Assembly (NCBI GenBank): GCA_024653845.1 | Contig: JANLHA010000014.1 | Coordinates: 1-5,406 of the forward strand | DNA from: Candidatus Omnitrophota bacterium | Lineage (GTDB): Bacteria; Omnitrophota; Gorgyraeia; Zapsychrales; JANLHA01 | Direction of reading: 5' to 3' | DNA: 5,406 nucleotides | Shown here: in pieces, positions 1-5,385 of the stretch | Layout of the letters: each line of letters begins with the position of its first letter | How positions within the stretch are numbered: the stretch's first letter is position 1 | Translations under genes and position numbers: made by a program | The notes under the pieces: model-generated | Database searches by the model: none | Seen by the model: the letters and a program-made list of their open reading frames with translations, nothing else | Told to the model about the DNA's origin: nothing

Positions 1-797
1 CATTTGTTGAAATCAGTTGCGGAGCGCTTTCGGAAACGTTATTAGAAAGTGAACTTTTTGGCCATGCCAAAGGAGCTTTTACAGGTGCAATCAAAGACAA
101 AGAGGGACGATTTGAAATGGTACAAGGGGGGACCATCTTCTTGGATGAAATTGATGCGTTTTCTCCTCATTTACAAGTCAAACTTTTACGCGTTTTACAG
201 GATGGGGTTTTTGAAAGGGTCGGCGATAATTTGACGCGAAAAGCCAATATGCGTGTTGTTGTTGCAACTAACCGCCATTTGCCAGATCTTGTCAACAAGG
301 GTGATTTTCGTGAAGATCTTTACTATCGTATCAATGTCATCAATATTCCTATGCCTCCGTTGAGAGAACGTAAAGAAGACCTCGATATGCTCATTCAACA
401 TTTTATCGAAAGATATAGTAAGGCAAACAATAAAAATGTTCGCGGGACATCAGACGAAGTCCGACGGATGTTTCAGGAATACCCATGGCCTGGGAATATT
501 CGGGAGCTCGAGAACCTTATTGAAGGTTCGGTGATCCTTTGCAGGACAGAAGTGATTAACAAATGGGATCTTCCCAACCCAGCTCGATTTTCTTCAACAC
601 ATATTCAGCCACTCGACGGTAAACCTCTTAAAAAAATGATTGAAGATCCGGAACGACAACATATCATTTCAGCGTTGAACGAATACGGGTGGAACCGTAA
701 CAAAGCCGCTGCGGCATTAGGGATTAATCGGACCACTCTTTACAACAAAATGAAAAAATATGGAATTTCTTTACCTTCTCAAGGAAGGAATTTATAA
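1..797 (+). CDS. Sigma-54-dependent transcriptional activator (NtrC-type enhancer-binding protein), 5' truncated
   Basis: This protein activates sigma-54 RNA polymerase by ATP-driven remodelling of the closed promoter complex. The frame is open from base 3 with no start in view, so 264 C-terminal residues are visible. In visible-residue numbering, the sigma-54-contacting GAFTGA loop is at 24-29, Walker B (FLDEID) at 46-51, the sensor I ATN at 88-90, the arginine-finger segment FREDLYYR at 102-109, and the sensor II segment [10 protein letters not shown] at 160-169. A Fis-type helix-turn-helix lies at about 209-255 ([20 protein letters not shown]). The Walker A motif and any N-terminal receiver or sensor domain lie outside the window, so the signal is unknown. 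Every catalytic motif in view is intact. The next gene starts 2 bp after the stop, which suggests one transcript and a functional link. The AAA+/Fis class is certain; the target genes are not known. Confidence 0.96.
   Translation, partial: FVEISCGALSETLLESELFGHAKGAFTGAIKDKEGRFEMVQGGTIFLDEIDAFSPHLQVKLLRVLQDGVFERVGDNLTRKANMRVVVATNRHLPDLVNKGDFREDLYYRINVINIPMPPLRERKEDLDMLIQHFIERYSKANNKNVRGTSDEVRRMFQEYPWPGNIRELENLIEGSVILCRTEVINKWDLPNPARFSSTHIQPLDGKPLKKMIEDPERQHIISALNEYGWNRNKAAAALGINRTTLYNKMKKYGISLPSQGRNL
785..790 (+). promoter_or_regulatory. Shine-Dalgarno site of the PocR-GAF gene
   Basis: AAGGAA lies 9 bases before the ATG at 800 and sits inside the last codons of the upstream activator gene. 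This supports the chosen start and translational coupling of the two genes. Confidence 0.7.
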
Positions 798-799
798 CG

Positions 800-1846
800 A
801 TGTCTTCCAAAAATCCTGAAAATATCCATATTGAAGAATTCATTGATAAACAAAAATGGACAGAACTTTTAAAACGCTTTGCGGATGTCCTGCGAATCAA
901 CGTTCTTCTGACCAACCCGCAAGGACGCATCTTAGCAACGCCCAGCGGTGAAGGGGATCTTCCTCAAGAACGATACGGTGGCGAATTTCTAACAACATCT
1001 TTCAAGTTGGATTTTTCTGGACAGAATTCCAGCTTTCTCAAAAATTTTCAACCTTATGACTCCTACTTGGAAATCAAAGATTTTTTTGATTTATATGTTT
1101 TTACGATACCCTGCAAAATGGAAAATGAAATCATTGCCTACTTACTGGTCGGTCCCGTGATCCTCAATAAACGTCAAGACAGTGAAGTCTACTTAAAGAC
1201 GGCTAACCAATTCTCAGTCGATTTACCTCATCTTTCAGAAAAAATTCATGAACTTCGGATCGTTTCCTTCATTGCAATCAAAACCATATTAGATTTGCTT
1301 GCAGAGGTTATTAAAGATTTGCTTCAATTGGGTGTTGAGAAGAAACGACTTCATGAAAAACGTTTCCAGAAAGAAATTTTATCCAAAGAAATGGCGGAAA
1401 CAGCCCAAGACTTGTACACCACAATCCATTTGGATGAATTGCTTATCACAGCTCTCGACATTGCATCACAGCTGACAGGGGCTGAATATGGGTCAATTAT
1501 GCTTCTCGATGAACTGCAGCAAGAATTGAGCATCAAGGTGTCCAAAGGAATGGAAAAATCGATTTCCCAAAATGTCAAAATCAAAATAGGAGAGAGGATT
1601 GCCGGACTGGCAGCGCAAGAGAACCGAACGTTCATCTTGTCTAAAGAACCCTCAGAAGAACGTCTCAAAAAGTATTTTGAGAAACCAGAGATCCAGCAAG
1701 CCATTGTGATGCCGCTTTCAACAGAAGGGCGAGTTGTAGGCGTTCTCAACTTACACACTAAAAAAGAAAATCAAAATCTCGAAGCCAACTTACATCATCT
1801 CAAACATATTTCTGAACTCGTCTCGACCGCAATCCATAATATTTAA
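800..1846 (+). CDS. PocR-domain plus GAF-domain sensory protein without output domain
   Basis: A 348-residue cytoplasmic protein, with no signal peptide or membrane segment. Residues about 16-178 resemble the PocR ligand-sensing domain: an early helix (WTELLKRFADVL), then a strand-turn NPQGRIL, then DLYVFTIPCKMENEIIAYLLVGPVIL, matching the 'PI...G..LG....G.V' core of that family, then a long helix. A charged helical linker (about 178-205) leads to a GAF domain (about 207-347) with typical segments at ITALDIASQLTGAEYGSIML and VMPLSTEGRVVGVLNLH. No kinase, GGDEF, HTH or phosphatase domain follows, so the protein should work by contacting a partner. The obvious candidate is the sigma-54 activator ending 2 bp upstream; this is inference. 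The PocR part has a single Cys (C105) and lacks the paired cysteines found in many PocR domains. GAF is firm, PocR likely, ligand unknown. Confidence 0.87.
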   Translation: MSSKNPENIHIEEFIDKQKWTELLKRFADVLRINVLLTNPQGRILATPSGEGDLPQERYGGEFLTTSFKLDFSGQNSSFLKNFQPYDSYLEIKDFFDLYVFTIPCKMENEIIAYLLVGPVILNKRQDSEVYLKTANQFSVDLPHLSEKIHELRIVSFIAIKTILDLLAEVIKDLLQLGVEKKRLHEKRFQKEILSKEMAETAQDLYTTIHLDELLITALDIASQLTGAEYGSIMLLDELQQELSIKVSKGMEKSISQNVKIKIGERIAGLAAQENRTFILSKEPSEERLKKYFEKPEIQQAIVMPLSTEGRVVGVLNLHTKKENQNLEANLHHLKHISELVSTAIHNI

Positions 1847-1881
1847 TTCTCATCCTAATAATATAATAAACTCAATATGAT

Positions 1882-1910
1882 TTTACAAATGCTCAAAAGT
1901 TCACTATAGT
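1882..1910 (+). promoter_or_regulatory. Sigma-70-type promoter of the DUF134 gene
   Basis: A -35 box TTTACA (1882-1887) and a -10 box TATAGT (1905-1910) are separated by 17 bases, each one base from consensus. Transcription would start near 1917, leaving a 5' untranslated stretch of about 42 bases before the ATG at 1959. No -24/-12 sigma-54 promoter is visible in this gap, so the upstream activator probably does not drive this gene directly. Confidence 0.6.
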
Positions 1911-1925
1911 TATTTTGAGCATTTG
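1886..1925. promoter_or_regulatory. Perfect 13-bp inverted repeat around the -10 box, probable operator
   Basis: CAAATGCTCAAAA (1886-1898) and its exact reverse complement TTTTGAGCATTTG (1913-1925) are separated by 14 bases that contain the -10 box. The left arm fills the -35/-10 spacer and the right arm covers the expected transcription start, so a protein bound here would block the promoter. The stem is AT-rich and is not followed by a T-run, which argues against a simple terminator for the upstream genes. The likely ligand is the DUF134 HTH protein encoded just downstream (inference). Confidence 0.65.
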
Positions 1926-1948
1926 CTAATAAATAATACCTATTTGTA

Positions 1949-1955
1949 TTGAGCA
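1949..1955 (+). promoter_or_regulatory. Third copy of the TTGAGCA half-site next to the DUF134 start codon
   Basis: TTGAGCA occurs in the right arm of the inverted repeat (1915-1921) and again at 1949-1955, 34 bp downstream and 3 bp before the ATG. The left arm carries the inverse, TGCTCAA (1890-1896). The spacing suggests an additional half-site, but a single heptamer could be chance. It occupies the place where a Shine-Dalgarno should be; only a weak GAG is present. Confidence 0.35.
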
Positions 1956-1958
1956 AAA

Positions 1959-2324
1959 ATGAAAAAAGGGCGACCTAAAAAAATAAGATATATTCAAAAC
2001 ATGCCACCGGTGACTCAATTTAGCCCCCGAGGCCGACCCGGGAGACCCGACGAAATCGAAATAGGCCTAGACCACTTCGAGGCTATCAAGCTCGCGGACC
2101 ACCAAAACTTCAATCAGGACGAAGCCGCCATTGCCATGAAAATCTCAAGGGCAAGCTTTGGGCGAATCCTTAGAGAGGGTCGAGCCCGAATTGCTGATGC
2201 CATTGTTAACGGGAAAACCATTAGAATCCGCATGGGTGATACCCAAGTCGGCATCAAAAAACCAGAATGGAAAGGCCTAATCAAACCCGCATCTAGCGAA
2301 GCCCTAGAATTTGAAATCAAATAG
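1959..2324 (+). CDS. DUF134 / UPF0251 family HTH DNA-binding protein
   Basis: A 121-residue protein of the DUF134 (UPF0251) family, small putative DNA-binding regulators of unknown ligand. The family's N-terminal GRPKK...MPPVTQFSPRG segment is at 4-25. The HTH region is at about 37-84 (LDHFEAIKLAD, then QDEAAIAMKISRASFGRIL), followed by the signature RIADAIVNGKTIRI at 77-90. The start is set by the basic GRPKK leader typical of the family, although the ribosome site is weak (GAG five bases before ATG). The fused dinitrogenase-FeMo-cofactor-like domain of some relatives is absent; only a 30-residue tail follows the core. By eye its codons are richer in C-ending and CTA/CTC forms than the flanking genes, which could mean separate ancestry. 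It has its own promoter with a palindromic operator, so autoregulation is likely. Confidence 0.9.
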   Translation: MKKGRPKKIRYIQNMPPVTQFSPRGRPGRPDEIEIGLDHFEAIKLADHQNFNQDEAAIAMKISRASFGRILREGRARIADAIVNGKTIRIRMGDTQVGIKKPEWKGLIKPASSEALEFEIK

Positions 2325-2495
2325 CAAAACGAAGAACCCCCAGGAAGCGAATAAAGCGCAAATAATCGATGACAAAGCAATGCAACTTTTGGAAAAATGA
2401 AATTCCATCAACTTCCTATAATGAATGTTATGTAAAGTACGCGATCTTGGAATTAACCCAATCCTGCTTCTTATGGCTTTTCTACTATTGGCTTC
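2325..2495. other. Convergent intergenic region with short repeats
   Basis: This 171-bp stretch separates the end of the DUF134 gene (+) from the end of the four-gene operon (-). It contains no convincing gene or T-tailed terminator. GCTTCTTAT occurs twice as a direct repeat (2466-2474 and 2491-2499). ACCCAAT (2456-2462) pairs with ATTGGGT (2498-2504) around a 35-base loop that could weakly stop readthrough on either strand. A TATAAT at 2417-2422 has no partner -35 box and is not called as a promoter. Confidence 0.4.
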
Positions 2496-2933
2496 TTATT
2501 GGGTCAACTTAAACGAGGCCACATCGGGGCTTTTCTGCGTTGGTGTCATGGTTTCCATCGTGCTGGTATCAATCTCAATCAAAACATAATTTTGATCTGC
2601 AGGACCTGAGAAATAATTACGCAACATAGGGATATTCTCCCAAACAATTTCTTTTTTCTCAAAATCATCACTGACTTTGCCATTTCCAGAAACACGGCAA
2701 AACGACATCTTCCGATCAATAAAACACATCTCCACCTTAGGGTTCTTTTTGATCTGCTCAATGGTTCGCGAATGCGACAACACAGCTAGCAAAAGCTGGC
2801 CCTCATCAGATAAATACGGCATCATTGGACGAACATGCGGCTGATCATTTTCAATTGTTGCCAAACAACCATAACCGGCATCTTTAATCAAATCAATGAT
2901 CCAATTTTTTCTCACTTCATCTTTAGCATCCAT
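2496..2933 (-). CDS. Pyridoxamine 5'-phosphate oxidase-like FMN-binding split-barrel protein
   Basis: A 145-residue protein resembling the small PNPOx-like flavoproteins (general stress protein 26 type), which bind FMN or a related flavin as dimers. Visible family features are GCLATIENDQPHVRPM at 22-37 (first barrel strands), LSHSRTIEQIKKNP at 52-65 (the segment that usually contacts the flavin phosphate) and VSGNGKVSDD at 81-90. It is too short and too divergent to be a true PdxH, so the vitamin B6 reaction should not be assumed. A TTG at 2936 could also start the frame, but the ATG at 2933 lies 8 bases after a clean AAGGAG and is preferred. It is the last gene of the minus-strand operon, 32 bp after the XdhC-like gene. 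Substrate and role are unknown. Confidence 0.85.
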   Translation of the reverse strand: MDAKDEVRKNWIIDLIKDAGYGCLATIENDQPHVRPMMPYLSDEGQLLLAVLSHSRTIEQIKKNPKVEMCFIDRKMSFCRVSGNGKVSDDFEKKEIVWENIPMLRNYFSGPADQNYVLIEIDTSTMETMTPTQKSPDVASFKLTQ

Positions 2934-2941
2934 CAAATTTT

Positions 2942-2947
2942 CTCCTT
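2942..2947 (-). promoter_or_regulatory. Shine-Dalgarno site deciding the split-barrel start
   Basis: On the minus strand AAGGAG is followed by 8 bases and then the ATG at 2933, which is ideal spacing. The in-frame TTG one codon earlier would be only 5 bases away and is the weaker start codon. Confidence 0.75.
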
Positions 2948-2965
2948 GCCTTATTTATCATAATT

Positions 2966-3772
2966 TTAAATTGATGATTTCTCAACGAATTTCGCGGTTC
3001 CCAAATGATTTTTATTACGCAACGCAATCACTTCCGCTGAAATCGATATCGCAATTTCTTCTGGAGTTTGAGCTCCAACATCAACGCCCGCGGGAATTTT
3101 GATCCGCCTAAACAATTTTCTAGAAATTCCTTGTTCTTTCAATCGATTAAAAAATTTGATTCGTTTGGCCTTACTAGAAATGACTCCGATGTAAGTTGCT
3201 GAAGAATTGATAGCAACTTTTAAACATTCAAAATCAAACTCATTGCCTTGGGTCACAACCATAATATAAGTATTTTGATCCATGGCGAGTTGAGCTAACT
3301 TATCTGCGTGATGCCCCACAATGATTTGGTCCACATGGGGAAAACGTTTTTTATTGGCAAATTCTTTACGGTTATCAATAATGACGACCTTAAACCCCAA
3401 TAATTTCATCAAAAACGACAAGGGCAGAGCAATATGCCCTGCCCCACAAATGACAAACTCCTGTTTTCCCATAAAAGGCTCAATGAAAACCTTGATCTGT
3501 CCCCCACAAACCGACTCCCCTTCTCGCCCAAAATAATTATAAATCACCGTTCTGGGTTGGCCTGCCTTGATCGCCTCAAGGCAGGCCGCTGTCGCCGCTT
3601 TTTCGTTACGCCCCCCTCCGATGGTTCCCTCCAGCGAGCCATCTGCGAAAACCACCATTTTGGCGCCAGCTTTTCGAGGCGTTCCTTTCACAGTAGAATC
3701 CACCACCGTGGCAAAGGCATAGCTTTGCCCTCGACGGGCCGCTTCATAGGCTTTTTTAATAACAGGATCCAT
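2966..3772 (-). CDS. XdhC/CoxI family protein (molybdenum hydroxylase maturation factor type)
   Basis: A 268-residue cytosolic protein of the XdhC/CoxI family. Known members bind molybdenum cofactor and help sulfurate it and insert it into xanthine dehydrogenase or CO dehydrogenase-type enzymes. The N-terminal XdhC_CoxI domain (about 11-100) has ATVVDSTVKGTPRKAGAKM and GTIGGG at 49-54, and the conserved Cys of ESVCGGQ at C89. A Rossmann-type domain follows, with VICGAGHIA at 107-115 and the acidic strand end IDNR at 132-135. The C-terminal signatures YIGVISSKAKR and GVDVGAQTPEEIAISISAEVIA are present. The start has AGGA four bases upstream and lies 18 bp after the cyclophilin stop. No hydroxylase subunit genes are in the window, so its client enzyme must be elsewhere or the role has shifted. 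A strong hairpin lies inside codons 62-72. Family call is firm; the client is unknown. Confidence 0.93.
   Translation of the reverse strand: MDPVIKKAYEAARRGQSYAFATVVDSTVKGTPRKAGAKMVVFADGSLEGTIGGGRNEKAATAACLEAIKAGQPRTVIYNYFGREGESVCGGQIKVFIEPFMGKQEFVICGAGHIALPLSFLMKLLGFKVVIIDNRKEFANKKRFPHVDQIIVGHHADKLAQLAMDQNTYIMVVTQGNEFDFECLKVAINSSATYIGVISSKAKRIKFFNRLKEQGISRKLFRRIKIPAGVDVGAQTPEEIAISISAEVIALRNKNHLGTAKFVEKSSI
3559..3587. repeat. Perfect 12-bp GC-rich hairpin inside the XdhC-like gene
   Basis: GGCCTGCCTTGA (3559-3570) and its exact reverse complement (3576-3587) flank a 5-base loop. In the minus-strand mRNA this gives a 12-bp stem with 8 G-C pairs and a GGCGA loop, within the codons for AACLEAIKAG. 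No T-run follows, so it is not a standard terminator. The encoded peptide looks like ordinary XdhC sequence, so the hairpin either arose by codon choice or is a small palindromic repeat that fits the frame. Confidence 0.85.
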
Positions 3773-3790
3773 CTTTTCCTAAATTTTCTT

Positions 3791-4348
3791 CTATTCCTTC
3801 ACGTAAGCCTTAATAATTTTTTGTTCTTGAACAGGACGATCCCCAGGAGCGACATCAACATTTTCAATCTTCTCAACGACATCATACCCAGTAACAACTT
3901 CTCCAAAAATGGTGTGCTTCATATTCAACCAAGGAGTTGGGACAGTCGTAATAAAAAATTGGCTACCATTCGTGCCAGGTCCCGCATTGGCCATGGCCAA
4001 AAGTCCCTTACGATCAAATTTAACATTGGGCTTCACTTCATCTTCAAATTTCCCCCCCCAAAGGCTTTCTCCCCCACGGCCTGTTCCCGTTGGATCCCCC
4101 CCCTGAATCATAAAATCTTTAATGACCCGATGAAAAATGATCCCGTTATAATACCCCTTCTTCACGAGACCAACAAAGTTTTCACATGTTTTGGGAGCCA
4201 CATCAGAAAAAAGCTTAATCTCGACATTCCCTTGATTTGTTTCTAGAACGACTGTCATTTCTCCTCCTTGTTGAGCATTTACAAACGGTGAAAGAACCAA
4301 TCCTAAAGAAGCCACTAAAAAAATCATAACAGCAAGACGTTTCAACAT
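3791..4348 (-). CDS. Exported cyclophilin-type peptidyl-prolyl cis-trans isomerase
   Basis: A 185-residue cyclophilin that catalyses cis-trans isomerisation of X-Pro bonds during protein folding. Residues 1-25 form a Sec signal peptide (MLKR, hydrophobic core, then VNA as the likely cleavage site), pointing to a periplasmic location. The catalytic core is complete: [13 protein letters not shown] at 72-84 with the catalytic Arg at 74, AMANAG at 118-123, GSQFFIT at 128-134, and WLNMKH at 140-145 with the equivalents of human CypA W121 and H126. Length is normal for the short bacterial type. A GGGAGGG ribosome site 6 bases before the ATG abuts the stop of the upstream coiled-coil gene (13-bp gap), so the two are probably coupled. 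A second strong ribosome site lies before Met31, just after the signal peptide, so a cytoplasmic 155-residue form is possible. Confidence 0.96.
   Translation of the reverse strand: MLKRLAVMIFLVASLGLVLSPFVNAQQGGEMTVVLETNQGNVEIKLFSDVAPKTCENFVGLVKKGYYNGIIFHRVIKDFMIQGGDPTGTGRGGESLWGGKFEDEVKPNVKFDRKGLLAMANAGPGTNGSQFFITTVPTPWLNMKHTIFGEVVTGYDVVEKIENVDVAPGDRPVQEQKIIKAYVKE
4256..4269 (-). promoter_or_regulatory. Internal Shine-Dalgarno and alternative start (Met31) in the cyclophilin gene
   Basis: On the minus strand the codons for QQGGEM read as a full AAGGAGG (4269-4263), 4 bases and then ATG (4258-4256). The match to the anti-Shine-Dalgarno is as good as the one at the annotated start. Met31 begins [10 protein letters not shown], where cytoplasmic short cyclophilins typically begin, so starting here gives a complete enzyme without signal peptide. 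Confidence 0.55.
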
Positions 4349-4354
4349 ATCAAA

Positions 4355-4361
4355 CCCTCCC
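4355..4361 (-). promoter_or_regulatory. Shine-Dalgarno site of the full-length cyclophilin
   Basis: GGGAGGG on the minus strand lies 6 bases before the ATG at 4348 and directly abuts the TAA stop of the preceding gene (4362-4364). Ribosomes ending the upstream gene would therefore clear or feed this site. Confidence 0.7.
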
Positions 4362-5321
4362 TTATGATTGAGAATTTGGATTATCTGGTTCGGCTTTCGT
4401 CTCTTTTGCCTCTTCCGGAGCAGGAGCCTGTGGTGCTGGTGCTTGCTCTGGAGAAAATGTCAATTCCGACGGTGCTTCCAGTTTATTGACTTCCGGTTCA
4501 CTCGTCAAAACTTTTTCTTTAATTTCTTCTAGATTTTGATCCGAAGCTTGGGCTTGAGCCTCAACACTTCCTTCAATCGGATTCTCCGGTGAAGGCTCTT
4601 TTTCAGACAGACGCTTGACCAGATCTGCGATCTTTTCATTCTTCGTCTGAATCATCGCTTCATACTCTTGAATTTTCGTAGTCATCTGAACCACTCGCTG
4701 TTGCTCTTCCTGAATTGCAAGTCTAGCCGCTACCAACTCTTCTTCTTTGAGTAAAATTTGTTTTTCACCAGCTTTGATTTTCTCTTCCAATTGGGAGATT
4801 CGTTTTATTAATAATTGCGACTCCATCTGGGATTGACTCATTTTTCTTTCAAAATCTCGGCACTGCTCTTTCATATCCTTAACTTGTTTTTCAAGATCAT
4901 CTTTGACGATATTAAAATCCTTATGAATTTTAAGCTCATGCTTCAGTGTTTTCTCCGTCTTCTCAAAAAGGATGTTCTTCTCAGAAAAAAGACTTTGTAA
5001 TTCCTGATACTTTTCTTGCAAATTTTTGTGTTGGAGTTGCAAATCATCATAACGAAGTGACCACTCTGTCACGGCATGGGCATCAACAAGCTGAGCCCCT
5101 GAGGACGCTGCGCCTGAAACGGCTTTGGGATGAACGACCTGAGGGTCCAATCCAACGCGGGATAAAAACTCCTTTGGAGATTCTTCTTTAGGTTTTTCAA
5201 CCTGAGACTTCTGATGCATTTTTTTAATTTTAACTTCTTTGGTCTTTTCTTGGGCCATTAAAAAAACAATGGCTAATAAACCCAAAATAACAATCAGTAA
5301 TCCCAAATAAAAAGCAATCAC
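4362..5321 (-). CDS. Membrane-anchored coiled-coil protein of unknown function
   Basis: A 319-residue protein that I do not recognise as a named family. Residues 2-22 are an uninterrupted hydrophobic segment ([20 protein letters not shown]), followed by a Lys-rich stretch at 25-45. This suggests a single N-terminal anchor with the bulk in the cytoplasm by the positive-inside rule. A short Gly/Ala-containing linker (about 68-80) leads to a long heptad-like, Lys/Glu/Gln-rich coiled coil (about 84-242). The tail (243-319) is acidic, rich in Pro, Ala and Glu, has PAPQAPAP repeats, and is probably disordered. The start is GTG (5321-5319) with GAGG 5 bases upstream; a nearby ATG is in another frame and meets a stop at once. 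It heads the four-gene minus-strand operon. The layout suits a scaffold or spacer protein, but no enzymatic role can be assigned. Confidence 0.85.
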   Translation of the reverse strand: MIAFYLGLLIVILGLLAIVFLMAQEKTKEVKIKKMHQKSQVEKPKEESPKEFLSRVGLDPQVVHPKAVSGAASSGAQLVDAHAVTEWSLRYDDLQLQHKNLQEKYQELQSLFSEKNILFEKTEKTLKHELKIHKDFNIVKDDLEKQVKDMKEQCRDFERKMSQSQMESQLLIKRISQLEEKIKAGEKQILLKEEELVAARLAIQEEQQRVVQMTTKIQEYEAMIQTKNEKIADLVKRLSEKEPSPENPIEGSVEAQAQASDQNLEEIKEKVLTSEPEVNKLEAPSELTFSPEQAPAPQAPAPEEAKETKAEPDNPNSQS

Positions 5322-5339
5322 ATCACCCTCTCAAAGTCT

Positions 5340-5359
5340 TTGACAGATCCGTTGACAGA
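5340..5359. repeat. Two TTGACAGA direct repeats, 12-bp period
   Basis: TTGACAGA occurs at 5340-5347 and 5352-5359, separated by TCCG. Read on the minus strand it is CTGTCAA-N5-CTGTCAA, which resembles the PhoB box (CTGTCAT repeats) but with a 12-bp rather than 11-bp period. The second copy is the -35 box of the + strand promoter. An adjoining small palindrome, TCAAAG-T-CTTTGA (5331-5343), overlaps the first copy. Confidence 0.5.
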
Positions 5360-5379
5360 AAAAATCCTCAAAATATAAT
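5352..5379 (+). promoter_or_regulatory. Consensus sigma-70 promoter, divergent from the minus-strand operon
   Basis: TTGACA (5352-5357) and TATAAT (5374-5379) are both perfect, with a 16-base spacer. The predicted start of transcription, seven bases after the last -10 base, is position 5386, which is the A of an ATG. It points away from the coiled-coil operon and towards a gene beyond the window. No comparably clear promoter for the minus-strand operon is visible in the last 85 bases. Confidence 0.75.
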
Positions 5380-5385
5380 GAATCT

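Noticed and set aside
117..170. Walker B region reads LDEIDAFSP instead of the common LDEIG-type sequence
   Set aside because: The catalytic Asp-Glu is intact, and the DEID-plus-SP form is one I recognise from other sigma-54 activators; it is not a sign of an inactive ATPase.
1886..1925. The inverted repeat as a rho-independent terminator for the activator operon
   Set aside because: The stem is AT-rich, the loop is 14 bases and contains a good -10 box, and no T-run follows; operator fits better.
2417..2422. TATAAT as a + strand promoter
   Set aside because: No -35-like box at a suitable distance, and no + strand gene follows before the convergent operon.
2934..2936. TTG as the start of the split-barrel gene
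   Set aside because: The next codon is ATG with better Shine-Dalgarno spacing.
3422..3444. Short inverted repeat AGGGCA/TGCCCT in the XdhC-like gene
   Set aside because: Only 6 bp, and fully explained by the codons of the conserved GAGHIALP Rossmann motif.
3434..4246. Long open frame on the + strand opposite the XdhC-like and cyclophilin genes
   Set aside because: It is antisense to two clear conserved genes, and its translation is low-complexity and family-less.
4430..4450. TGGTGC...TTGCT resembling a sigma-54 -24/-12 promoter
   Set aside because: The GG-to-GC spacing is off by one base, and it lies within the repetitive Pro/Ala codons of the coiled-coil tail.
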